From contig CAJOJG010000007.1 in the NCBI GenBank assembly GCA_905234655.1, forward strand, positions 1 to 64,000: a stretch of DNA of 64,000 nt, read 5' to 3'. This stretch comes from an uncultured Bacteroidales bacterium (GTDB lineage Bacteria > Bacteroidota > Bacteroidia > Bacteroidales > UBA3824). Below the pieces are notes generated by a model. That model searched no databases. It was not told the DNA's origin and saw only the letters and a program-made list of their open reading frames with translations. The translations under genes were made by a program, and so were the position numbers. Of the stretch, positions 47,881 to 56,217 are shown in pieces (positions within the stretch are counted from its first letter, which is position 1; the number at the start of each line of letters is the position of its first letter).

Positions 47881-49017
47881 ATGGTAGAAATCGTTTCTGA
47901 CAACATATTTTCGCCGCTTGGAACGACATCCGAGGAGAATTACCTTAATGTCAAGGCCGGGAAGTCGGGCATACGCACGTATGGCTCGATGTTTGGCGTT
48001 GACGGTGAAATTTCGTGCAGTAAAATTGACGATGCGCTGATTGACAATGAGTTCAGGTTATTTGTCGGTGACGATGGCGGATATACACGGCTCGAAAAAA
48101 TGGCGTTGATTTCTGCGAAGAGTGCCATCGAAAATGCCGGGATAGATGCGTCGCAGTCCGATGTCAAGTTTTTACTTTCGACGACCAAGGGCAATGTCGG
48201 ACTTTTGGACGAGGGCGTCGACAATTCGCCAAAATTGTATCTTTACAATACTGCCAAACTCATTGCGTCGCATTTCGGCAATAAGACTTTGCCACTTACA
48301 ATTTCAAATGCTTGTATTTCGGGACTTAACGCCATAATCACTGCAAGCCGTGAATTGGAGGCCGGGCGCATTAAATATGCCGTCGTTGTCGGTGTCGATG
48401 TGGTTTCGAAATTTGTGCTTTCAGGATTCATGAGCCTCAAGTCGCTGTCGCCCAAGCCATGCCGTCCTTTCGACATCGACCGCAATGGGCTTAATCTTGG
48501 CGAGGCTGCTGCGACTGTGATACTAAAAAAATCCGACGGCGACTCCCAAAACGTGCAGTTCATAAAGGGGGCTATCCGCAACGACGCTTACCATATTTCA
48601 AGCCCGTCACGTACTGCCGATGGTTTGACCAATGCTTTAAATGACATCATCAATGATTTTGACAAAGAGCAAATTGCATTCGTCAATGCGCATGGCACGG
48701 CTACTATATTCAACGACGAGATGGAGTCTGTCGCCCTCGACCGTGCTGGACTTGGCGGAACTCCTGTCAATGCTTACAAAGGCTATTTCGGCCACACGCT
48801 CGGCGCGGCGGGTGTATTGGAAACTGTCATCGCCAAATATTCAATCCTCGACGGCACTATACTCAAAACCATTGGATATGAGCAACTTGGAACGTCGCGC
48901 CCGCTTAATGTCGCCACGGAGAGCGTCGCCACGGACAAGGAATATTTCGTAAAACTGATTTCAGGTTTTGGCGGTGTCAATGCTGCTGCGCTGTTCAAAA
49001 AAGGAGGTGTCAAATGA
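47881..49017 (+). CDS. Beta-ketoacyl synthase, polyene-pathway type
   Basis: A 378-residue condensing enzyme. Cys145 (ISNACISGLNA), His271 (NAHGTATIFNDE) and His305 (KGYFGHTLGAAG), with Lys300, make a complete triad. It is shorter and more divergent than FabF and resembles ketosynthases of aryl-polyene clusters. The next gene (4-bp overlap) encodes a ketosynthase-like protein without the Cys, so the two could form a KS/chain-length-factor pair. The ATG at 47881, one base after the preceding stop, was chosen over 47857. Confidence 0.87.
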   Translation: MVEIVSDNIFSPLGTTSEENYLNVKAGKSGIRTYGSMFGVDGEISCSKIDDALIDNEFRLFVGDDGGYTRLEKMALISAKSAIENAGIDASQSDVKFLLSTTKGNVGLLDEGVDNSPKLYLYNTAKLIASHFGNKTLPLTISNACISGLNAIITASRELEAGRIKYAVVVGVDVVSKFVLSGFMSLKSLSPKPCRPFDIDRNGLNLGEAAATVILKKSDGDSQNVQFIKGAIRNDAYHISSPSRTADGLTNALNDIINDFDKEQIAFVNAHGTATIFNDEMESVALDRAGLGGTPVNAYKGYFGHTLGAAGVLETVIAKYSILDGTILKTIGYEQLGTSRPLNVATESVATDKEYFVKLISGFGGVNAAALFKKGGVK

Positions 49018-49577
49018 ATTTAAAATTCAGTTATCGTTGTTGGCCCGACAAGGACGGACATAAAGTTGCATACGTTCAGGCTGAGGACGGCGATTATCTT
49101 CCGTGGATTTATCGTGATATGCATCTCAGTTACCCTAAGTTTTTCAAGATGGACGATATGACCAAAGTCGGTTTTTTGGCTGTGGAAAGGTTGATGTTGG
49201 ATTTTGAAGGTTCGCTCGACCCGAAGACCACTGGCGTTGTCTTTTTCAGTGCCGAGGCGTCGCTGCCCACCGACCGTCAGTTTGAGGAAACCATCAAGGA
49301 TGACGACGATTTTTTCCCGAGCCCGTCGATTTTCGTCTATACTTTGCCCAATATTTTGTGTGGCGAGGTGTGCATCAGGCATGGCTTCCAAGGCGAATCA
49401 GGATTGTATGTGATTTATGACCTTGACAAAGAGGTGGTTATGAATATTTGCCGCGATATGCTCGGCAATAATAGCGCGGTAATTTTGGGCATTGTTGATG
49501 AAGACAAAGGCAAATTTTGGGCCCGCGCTGAGGTCATTACGAAAGATTATTTATCAAAGAATAGCGAAAATGTTTAG
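49014..49577 (+). CDS. Ketosynthase-like protein without active-site Cys (chain-length-factor-like)
   Basis: A 187-residue protein that keeps the N-terminal fold of condensing enzymes: TGVVFFSAEASLPTDRQFEE resembles the KS strand-loop, and SPSIFVYTLPNILCGEVCIR followed by HGFQGESGLYVI matches the SPxxFxxTLPNxxxG / GPxxxI region that precedes the catalytic loop. No nucleophilic Cys, HGT or GHxxG motifs are present and the chain is about half length. In aryl-polyene synthesis a catalytically silent KS homologue (ApeC) pairs with the KS to set chain length; this protein is a candidate for that part. Confidence 0.7.
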   Translation: MNLKFSYRCWPDKDGHKVAYVQAEDGDYLPWIYRDMHLSYPKFFKMDDMTKVGFLAVERLMLDFEGSLDPKTTGVVFFSAEASLPTDRQFEETIKDDDDFFPSPSIFVYTLPNILCGEVCIRHGFQGESGLYVIYDLDKEVVMNICRDMLGNNSAVILGIVDEDKGKFWARAEVITKDYLSKNSENV

Positions 49578-49923
49578 GCTTTTGATATTGTCATTGATGC
49601 AGTCGGCGTTGCTGGCTGGCGGTCAGGTCTTCCTGAAGGTCGCCATGCAACGTGCGCCAAAATTTTCGTTCACCTGGCCCATTATCCGCAACTATCTGAC
49701 AAACTGGCCGTTCCTGTATTGTGGAATTTGTATGGGCGCGGCGTCGCTGCTGTGGTTTTATATCCTGAAACACTACGAGTTTTCTGTGGCATACCCTTTG
49801 GTAAGTTTTAGTTATGTGTTCGGGATGATTGCCTCGGTGGTCGTGTTCCATGAAGTCGTGCCGGTGACGAGGTGGATAGGGCTTGCGCTGATTGTCTCGG
49901 GGACATTTTTGTTGCTTAGATAA
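49570..49923 (+). CDS. Four-helix EamA/SMR-like membrane protein
   Basis: A 117-residue protein with four hydrophobic segments (about 3-22, 40-58, 66-86, 92-115), the size of EmrE/ArnE-type drug/metabolite transporters. The third segment begins YEFSVAYPLVSFSYVFGM and the last IGLALIVSGTFLL, both typical of the fold. It overlaps the preceding gene by 8 bp. Such proteins often form pairs; its position before a glycosyltransferase and an MMPL exporter suggests flipping of a lipid-linked intermediate. Confidence 0.78.
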   Translation: MFRLLILSLMQSALLAGGQVFLKVAMQRAPKFSFTWPIIRNYLTNWPFLYCGICMGAASLLWFYILKHYEFSVAYPLVSFSYVFGMIASVVVFHEVVPVTRWIGLALIVSGTFLLLR

Positions 49924-49941
49924 ATTTTTTTGTTGTTGACG

Positions 49942-50715
49942 ATGACGGAGACAGTGACAGATAATGAATTCAGTGACTTAGGGATTTGCGTTGTGATTCC
50001 TACGTACCGAAATGCCCAGTTTTTGCCCGGGGTTTTGGACTCGGTGCTTAAGGTGGTCTGTGATGTCATTGTCGTCAATGATGGTTCCCCTGATAATACC
50101 GACGAGATTTTAGAGCCTTATTCCCAACGTGTTACTGTCATCCGCCATTCGGAAAACAAGGGCAAGGGCATTGCGTTGAAGACTGGGTTCAAGAAGGCCG
50201 TCGAACTCGGATTCAGGTATGCCGTGACGATGGACAGCGACGGTCAGCATAATGCCGCCGACCTGTTCAAGTTTGCCGATGCAATAGAGAAACACCCTGG
50301 TTCACTGATAGTTGGCGCGAGGTCTTTGGACGGCAAGCCTTTGACGCAAGGCAGCGGGTTCGCAAATAAGTTTTCGAACTTTTGGTTTGCAGTCCATACG
50401 CTCCGCCGTCTGCCGGACACGCAGACTGGCTTCAGGCTTTATCCTCTTAGCGAGGTCGCCGACATGCACATTTTTTCGTCAAAATACGAGACCGAACTCG
50501 AAATGCTTGTGCGGTGCGCATGGAAAGGTGTTGAAATCCAGAGCGTTCCGATAGATGTGTATTATCCCGAGCGCGAGGAGAGGGTTTCGAGTTTCAGACC
50601 GGGACGCGATTTCACGAGAATCAGTGTCTTGAATACAATTTTTACTTTTGTGGCGTTCATATACGGCTATCCGTCGATGTTCATCCATTATGTCATGAAA
50701 AAATTTGGGAGGTGA
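49942..50715 (+). CDS. Family 2 glycosyltransferase (polyprenol-phosphate mannosyltransferase-like)
   Basis: A 257-residue GT-A enzyme. CVVIPTYRNAQFLPGVLDSV is the entry motif, VVNDGSPDNTDEI and AVTMDSDGQHNAADL supply the nucleotide and metal-binding acidic residues, and PDTQTGFRLYPL is the typical acceptor loop. There is no clear membrane anchor except a weak C-terminal hydrophobic stretch. In the operon it would add a sugar to a lipid or to the polyene. The ATG at 49942 was preferred over upstream TTG codons. Confidence 0.85.
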   Translation: MTETVTDNEFSDLGICVVIPTYRNAQFLPGVLDSVLKVVCDVIVVNDGSPDNTDEILEPYSQRVTVIRHSENKGKGIALKTGFKKAVELGFRYAVTMDSDGQHNAADLFKFADAIEKHPGSLIVGARSLDGKPLTQGSGFANKFSNFWFAVHTLRRLPDTQTGFRLYPLSEVADMHIFSSKYETELEMLVRCAWKGVEIQSVPIDVYYPEREERVSSFRPGRDFTRISVLNTIFTFVAFIYGYPSMFIHYVMKKFGR

Positions 50716-50718
50716 ATT

Positions 50719-53700
50719 TTGGCAGGGATTTTCTTGAAAATATTTGATTTTTTCTCTGTACGCAAATGGTTGTTATATTGTTTGTTGTCATTATTGGTTT
50801 CAATATTTGCATTATGCTTGTCCAAACTCGATTTCAGTGAGGACATTTCGGATTTTTTGCCGGTGGGCGATGACTATTCGACTGTCAACAGTTTTGTGTC
50901 CGAGGCCTCTGGCAATTCTAAAATAATGGTTTTCTTTACCGCCAACGACTCCATATTCGACCCTGACCGTATTGCGTCCTGCATGGACAAGTATGCTTCC
51001 AATCTTGTCGACAATGACCGTGACGGCTTTTTCGATGGCTTTAATGCGGGGTATGACGAAAGCAAAATTTTCGCGTTGTCAGGTTTTATTCAGCAAAATA
51101 TTCCGTTGTTTGTCGATGAGGCGGATTATCTTCATGCCGATTCGCTCCTGACTGTCCGTCACGCTGTCGACGCGCTTTCCACTGACAAAAAACTCCTCTC
51201 CGCGCCCGTACCGTCATACGTTAAAAATGCTGTGAAGGTTGACCCGCTTGGTCTTTTTGTCCACAAACTCAATGGTTTGCGTGATTTTCGTCCTGCCGAG
51301 TGTTACAGTTTTATAAATGGCCATGCCTTCGAGCCGGAGATGAGGCGCGGTGTGATCTTTTTCGATTCGCCGACTGGCATGAGCGAGTCCGATGTCAATG
51401 GCAAAATCGTTGACCGGCTGACGGAAAACGCTGCGACAATCGCCGATGAATACCCCGAAATCTCGGTTTCGCTGTTCGGCGCGCCAGTGATTGCTGTGTG
51501 TAACTCGCGCCAAATCAAGCATGATACGGTTTTGACGACGTTGTTGTCGATTGTCCTTATCGCGGTGATTTTGTGGTTTTCGATTCGCAATGTCGGCAAT
51601 CTTTTTTGGATGACTTTCACGCTGATTTTCGGTTTCATGGCTGCTGGCGCGGCGGCATGGCTGTTCTTTGGGAAGATTTCACTTATCGCATTGGGAATCA
51701 GCTCCGTATTCACTGGCATTGCCATTAATTATCCGTTGCATTTCATCACTCACCTTTATCATAGCGGCGACATCAGGCAGAATATGCGCGAAATTGTCTC
51801 GCCGCTTGTGACTGGTAATGTGACAACTGTCGCGGCGTTTTTCTCGTTGATGTTCGCCGGGTCGAAAGCATTGCGCGATTTGGGCTTTGTGGGTGGTATA
51901 TTATTGATTGCCAGTATTTTGTTCACATTAATTTTCTTGCCGCATTTTGTCAGGAAAGTCGATGTCGATGGAAAGGGTAATATTTTTAAGAATTTTGATT
52001 TTTCGTTTGACTTTTTGCGCAAAAAGTGTTTTGTGATTCCTGTCCTTGTCGTGACACCGGTTCTCGTGTATTTTGGATTTAAGACCGAGTTCGACTCTAA
52101 CCTCCACAATATCAACTATATGGACGAGCCTTTGAGCAAAGAGGCGGCACATACCTTCACACTGTTGAACTCCGACACGGCAGTTTCGGTTTTTGTGACG
52201 GCTGTTGGCGTTGATTTTGAAAGTGCGTTGCTCAGGCATGAATCTGCGTCTGCGGGCATTGATTCGTTGATAGATAAAAGATTGATTATCAAGAAGTCCG
52301 GGGTAGGGGAGTACCTTCCATCGCTTAGCCGCCAATGCATGAAAATCGATCGTTGGAACGATTATATGGCGTCACGGCGCGATTCCATAAAGAATCTTTT
52401 GGCGGTTGGTCTCGATTCTGCAAAACTACGCGCCGATTTGTTCGCTCCTTTTAACGAGTTGATTGACAAAGATTTTGCGCCGTTGGACACTGCTGCGTTT
52501 TCGCCATTGATACATGACGCGCTCAGCGGATATGTCCATGCGGATGGCGGTAGGGTGGCGGTGGTGACTATTCTTAAGGTGCGTCCTGATGATGCCGCCG
52601 AAGTCGTTTCGACTATCCAAAACTGTTGTGGCGATGTCGTCGTCTATGATGAACGAATTGTCAGTCAGTCGTTTATGGAAATGTTGAACGACAATTTTAA
52701 TTTTGTGCTTTTTGCGGCCGGCTTTATAGTTTTTGTGTTCCTGACGGTTTCATTCGGAAGGTTGGAGTTGAGTTTGATTTCGTTTGTTCCGCTGACAGTA
52801 AGTTGGTTTTGGATTCTTGGGTTGATGTATCTGTTTGATTTTAAGTTCAATATCGTCAATATCATTCTTGCGACTTTTATTTTTGGTCAGGGCGACGATT
52901 ACGCTGTTTTTATGACAGAAGGTTTGATGTACGAATATGCGCGGGGAAAACGTGTGCTCAAATCGTTTAAGAACAGCGTGGCAATCAGTTCGTTAATCAT
53001 GTTTGTCGGCATCGGTTCGCTGATTTTTTCAAAACATCCGGCGATGTCGTCGCTTGGTGTCGTTGTCGTCATCGGCATGTTTTCGGTCGTCGCAGCGTCG
53101 TTCATTTTTCCGCCGCTGTTGTTCGACTGGCTCATTAAAAAGCGTGACGGCTCCCTGCGTCACGCGCCTTATACGCTCAAACGAATGGTCTTTTCTTGTG
53201 TTTATTTTATGGTTTTTGTGACGGCTTGTTTCGTCTTGTATATCAGGTCGTTATTTATGACTAATAAAATAAGTGACAAGAAAAAGTTCCACCGTTTCAT
53301 GCAGTGTATTGCGAGGATGACGCATTTTATTCCTGGCGTTCCGTTTAAAGTCGAAAATCCGTTTGGCTTTGACTTTACAACGCCTTCTATTATTATCGCC
53401 AACCATAGTTCGTCGTTCGATGTGCTGTGTCTGATGACGCTGCACCCGGACCTTTTGTTTGTCACGAATGACAGCCAGCAGAATAATCCTTTTTATGGCA
53501 AGGTCATCAAAAATGCGGATTTTTATCCGGTTTCGCTCGGCTATGGCGTTCTGTCTGAGCGTCTTAAGCCGTTTGTAGATTCTGGATTTTCGGTTGTGGT
53601 TTTTCCAGAAGGCACACGCAGCACCGATGGAAAAATCCACCGTTTTCATCAGGGCGCGTTCTTCCTTGCCAAAAGTCTCGGTCTGCCAGTCACGCCGGTT

Positions 53701-54183
53701 TTCATTCACGGTGCCGGTCATGTGTATCCAAAACGTGAACTTTTTATCCGCGAGGGTTCGATAACTATCCGCGTTCACAAAATTATTCAACAGCCTGACA
53801 GTGAACTTTTTGCAGACAACATCTTGGAGACTTCACGTAATTTCCGACATTATTTTATGGATTTGTACAGCAGTTTCGCGCGTGAAGTCGAGGCGGTTGA
53901 TTACTTAAAAAAGTTGATTTTAAGTAATTATCTTTACAAAGGTGCTGATGTCTATTTGTCTGTAAGAAAAGGTTTAGATAATTATAAACAATCTGTTGAA
54001 AATATTGAAGTTTGCGATTGTGTTATATTTAATAATTGTCGATATGGCGAAGTGCCATTTTTGTACGCGCTACTTAATAGAAATGTGTCGGTCGTTGGCG
54101 TTGATGATGAGGAATATGTCGAAGTTGCGCGGTTGTGTAAGGATTTGCCGGGGAATCTTGAATTTCGTGTTAAAAAATCATAA
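50719..54183 (+). CDS. MMPL-family exporter fused to a PlsC acyltransferase and a methyltransferase-like tail
   Basis: A 1154-residue protein in three parts. Residues about 1-840 are an RND/MMPL exporter: helix 1 at about 16-36, a periplasmic domain, a bundle of helices at about 260-420, a second periplasmic domain and a second bundle (about 650-800). Residues about 880-1060 are a PlsC acyltransferase, with HSSSFD (His896, Asp901) and FPEGTRS (962-968). The last about 90 residues (VVGVDDEEYVEVA) resemble a truncated SAM-methyltransferase fold. The periplasmic domain has DNDRDG at 98-103, a calcium-loop-like sequence. Start is TTG at 50719, with an unusual strong GGAGGTG 8 nt upstream. Aryl-polyene clusters use an MMPL exporter (ApeM); the covalent acyltransferase suggests product loading and export are coupled. 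Confidence 0.87.
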   Translation: MAGIFLKIFDFFSVRKWLLYCLLSLLVSIFALCLSKLDFSEDISDFLPVGDDYSTVNSFVSEASGNSKIMVFFTANDSIFDPDRIASCMDKYASNLVDNDRDGFFDGFNAGYDESKIFALSGFIQQNIPLFVDEADYLHADSLLTVRHAVDALSTDKKLLSAPVPSYVKNAVKVDPLGLFVHKLNGLRDFRPAECYSFINGHAFEPEMRRGVIFFDSPTGMSESDVNGKIVDRLTENAATIADEYPEISVSLFGAPVIAVCNSRQIKHDTVLTTLLSIVLIAVILWFSIRNVGNLFWMTFTLIFGFMAAGAAAWLFFGKISLIALGISSVFTGIAINYPLHFITHLYHSGDIRQNMREIVSPLVTGNVTTVAAFFSLMFAGSKALRDLGFVGGILLIASILFTLIFLPHFVRKVDVDGKGNIFKNFDFSFDFLRKKCFVIPVLVVTPVLVYFGFKTEFDSNLHNINYMDEPLSKEAAHTFTLLNSDTAVSVFVTAVGVDFESALLRHESASAGIDSLIDKRLIIKKSGVGEYLPSLSRQCMKIDRWNDYMASRRDSIKNLLAVGLDSAKLRADLFAPFNELIDKDFAPLDTAAFSPLIHDALSGYVHADGGRVAVVTILKVRPDDAAEVVSTIQNCCGDVVVYDERIVSQSFMEMLNDNFNFVLFAAGFIVFVFLTVSFGRLELSLISFVPLTVSWFWILGLMYLFDFKFNIVNIILATFIFGQGDDYAVFMTEGLMYEYARGKRVLKSFKNSVAISSLIMFVGIGSLIFSKHPAMSSLGVVVVIGMFSVVAASFIFPPLLFDWLIKKRDGSLRHAPYTLKRMVFSCVYFMVFVTACFVLYIRSLFMTNKISDKKKFHRFMQCIARMTHFIPGVPFKVENPFGFDFTTPSIIIANHSSSFDVLCLMTLHPDLLFVTNDSQQNNPFYGKVIKNADFYPVSLGYGVLSERLKPFVDSGFSVVVFPEGTRSTDGKIHRFHQGAFFLAKSLGLPVTPVFIHGAGHVYPKRELFIREGSITIRVHKIIQQPDSELFADNILETSRNFRHYFMDLYSSFAREVEAVDYLKKLILSNYLYKGADVYLSVRKGLDNYKQSVENIEVCDCVIFNNCRYGEVPFLYALLNRNVSVVGVDDEEYVEVARLCKDLPGNLEFRVKKS

Positions 54184-54222
54184 AATGCCATTTATGTCGC
54201 TTGCGATATAAATTTTAATTTC

Positions 54223-54230
54223 TAATTTTG
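54223..54230 (+). promoter_or_regulatory. -7 element TAATTTTG of the glutathione peroxidase/ohrR operon
   Basis: TAATTTTG, with CTTG 19 bp upstream. The leader to the ATG at 54272 is about 35 nt. Confidence 0.55.
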
Positions 54231-54271
54231 TGCCGTAAACGATATAATTAACTTTTAAAAGACTTAAAGAA

Positions 54272-54748
54272 ATGGCTAAGATTTATGATTTCAAGGCATT
54301 GAAAAGCAACGGCAAGGAGTTGGACTTCAAGGAGTTTGAAGGCAAGGTACTGCTCATCGTCAACACAGCGAGCAAGTGCGGTTTCACCCCGCAGTTCAAG
54401 GGTTTGGAGGAGTTGAACCAAAAGTTCAAGGACAAGGGCTTGGTTGTAATCGGCTTCCCTTGCAACCAGTTCGCCTCGCAAGACCCCGGCTCCGACAGCG
54501 AGATTCAGGAGTTCTGCCAACTGAACTACGGCGTTACATTCCAGATTATGAAGAAGATAGACGTCAATGGCGAAAACGGGCATCCAATCTTCACGTTCCT
54601 CAAAAGCAAGACCAAGGGACTTTTGGGAAGCAAAATCAAGTGGAATTTCACCAAGTTCCTCATCGGCAAGGACGGCGAGACTATCAAGCGTTACGCCCCG
54701 ACCACCAAGCCCGAAAAACTCGAAAGCGACATAATCTCAATGCTTTGA
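54272..54748 (+). CDS. Glutathione peroxidase-family thiol peroxidase
   Basis: A 158-residue peroxidase that reduces hydroperoxides, in bacteria usually with thioredoxin. The peroxidatic Cys36 is in NTASKCGFTPQF, FPCNQFASQDPGSD supplies the Gln and a second Cys, and IKWNFTKFLI the Trp/Asn. It has Cys rather than selenocysteine. The gene for an OhrR-like peroxide sensor follows 4 bp later, so expression is probably peroxide-inducible. Confidence 0.93.
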   Translation: MAKIYDFKALKSNGKELDFKEFEGKVLLIVNTASKCGFTPQFKGLEELNQKFKDKGLVVIGFPCNQFASQDPGSDSEIQEFCQLNYGVTFQIMKKIDVNGENGHPIFTFLKSKTKGLLGSKIKWNFTKFLIGKDGETIKRYAPTTKPEKLESDIISML

Positions 54749-54752
54749 CGAT

Positions 54753-55220
54753 ATGGCTTACCCTGAATTGAAACTCGACAATCAGATTTGTTTCCGGCTC
54801 TACACGGCGTCGCGGCTGATTACTCAGGCTTATACGCCTATGCTTCAAGAACTTGGAATCACATATCCGCAATATTTGGTTCTGATGGTCTTGTGGGAGA
54901 AGTCGCCGCAGCCGGTAAACGACATCGCCAAAAAACTCGTCCTCGAGACTAACACCGTTACGCCGCTTATCCAGCGCATGGAAAAAGCCGGTATCCTGAC
55001 CCGCAAAAAGGGCGATTCCGACAAGCGTCAACAGATTGTGGGTCTGACCAAAAAGGGCATTGAGATGGAGGAGATGGCACACTCCATAATTCCAGGCGGA
55101 ATGTCGGAGAGCCTCAGCGCGTGTCCGTTACAAGTGAATGATTACGTGAGGCTCGCTGGCGAGTTGGATTCAATAATAGAAACTCTCTTGCGTGGGCATC
55201 ATGGTCGACCGGCGCATTGA
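54753..55220 (+). CDS. MarR-family regulator, OhrR-like peroxide sensor
   Basis: A 155-residue winged-helix repressor. LDNQICFRLYTASRLITQAY has Cys13 at the position of the peroxide-sensing Cys of OhrR, and the DNA-binding domain is at about 55-105 (PVNDIAKKLVLETNTVTPLI, then RMEKAGILTRKKGDSDKRQ). It probably represses its own operon, which begins with a glutathione peroxidase, until the Cys is oxidised. The operon ends here; downstream are receptor-gene remnants. Confidence 0.87.
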   Translation: MAYPELKLDNQICFRLYTASRLITQAYTPMLQELGITYPQYLVLMVLWEKSPQPVNDIAKKLVLETNTVTPLIQRMEKAGILTRKKGDSDKRQQIVGLTKKGIEMEEMAHSIIPGGMSESLSACPLQVNDYVRLAGELDSIIETLLRGHHGRPAH

Positions 55221-55269
55221 GTTGGATAAAAAGTAGACAGGCACGACGCAGGGGACGATAACTAACTAA

Positions 55270-55692
55270 TTTGGATTCTACTCCATCACACTGCCAAAAG
55301 GCAAAGTCAACCTGCGCTACTCGTATGTCGGCTACAACCCGCAGAACGTGGAGTTCAGCCTCAGCAAAGACACAGTAATCAACATCCTGCTTTCCAGCGA
55401 CAACCAACTCGAAGAAGTGCTCGTCGTGGGCGAAAAAGCCGAAGCGGGCATAGCCTCCACAGGCATGGGCAGCCTCGACATCCCCGTAAAAATGATTGAG
55501 CACACGCCCACATAACCGACTGGGGCGCGTCCTCCGACTTCGACTACATGCCGTCGCCAAAACATTCCATCAAGTTCGGCGTAAACTATATCTACCATGA
55601 CTTTTCGCCCGAGACGACATCGCTCCGTGACAAGTACAGCGACAACTATGACAAGGCCGACACCACATTCACTACTACTGGCAAAGAAATTT
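55270..55692 (+). pseudogene. Remnants of a TonB-dependent receptor gene
   Basis: The frame 55270-55515 reads a carboxypeptidase-like/plug start without an ATG: FYSITLPKGKVNLRYSYVGY, then EEVLVVGEKAEAGIASTGMG and SLDIPVKMIEHTP, ending in TAA at 55513-55515. A second frame (55518 to about 55692) reads a barrel piece: DYMPSPKHSIKFGVNYIYHD. More than 400 residues are missing in between and there is no C-terminus, so the gene is deleted internally and dead. It was probably a receptor for nutrient import paired with a DUF4249 lipoprotein whose end follows. Confidence 0.8.
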
Positions 55693-56118
55693 CTCCGGTG
55701 GTACCACGACGGCGACTATCCCATTTCGGCTAAATTTGCACCTGGCGACCGTGTGCAGATCGACGTTATCTACGGCGACCAACACGCATCCGCCGTCGGC
55801 ACAGTGCCACAGCCGGTTGTCGGTGGCTCGGTGAAAGACGTCGATGTGTATTCAATCACCGAGGACGAGTATTATTACCTGAAAGTGCTCAATGCGCGCG
55901 GACCAGATTCGTATTTTGACTTTGAGGACGATTATTCGCTCACTGGCGATGTCAAGTTGCCGTCCAACGTCACTGGCGGCTCCGGCAATATTTTCCTCAA
56001 CGCCCGCACCTCGCTTTCTGGCTATATGCACGAAGATTACGTTCCCGAGTATGTCGGTGAGTCTTATCCGTCAGACGGCTGGGACGACGTGCCGTATGAA
56101 TATGGCGATGAAAAGTGA
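55693..56118 (+). pseudogene. C-terminal remnant of a DUF4249 lipoprotein gene
   Basis: From about 55693 the frame reads WYHDGDYPISAKFAPGDRVQ, then TEDEYYYLKVLNARGPDSYF and PSNVTGGSGNIFLNARTSLS, matching the C-terminal part of DUF4249 proteins, which are encoded next to TonB-dependent receptors. The N-terminal signal and most of the domain are gone, and the receptor fragment is fused directly in front. It ends normally at 56118. Confidence 0.75.
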
Positions 56119-56149
56119 GGATTTTTGATTTGAACTGATGTTGATAAAA

Positions 56150-56189
56150 AAACAGGCGGTACTCCAATATGTGAAGTTGCCGCCTGTTT
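56150..56189. terminator. Terminator of yebC
   Basis: AAACAGGCGG (56150-56159) pairs with CCGCCTGTTT (56180-56189); on the minus strand the stem is followed by a T run, 28 bp after the stop of the yebC-type gene. Confidence 0.8.
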
Positions 56190-56217
56190 CGTCATTGTGC
56201 CGAAATATTTTTTTCCA

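Noticed and set aside
55270..56118. Active SusC/SusD-type nutrient uptake locus
   Set aside because: Both genes lack starts and most of their length, and the pieces are fused out of order.
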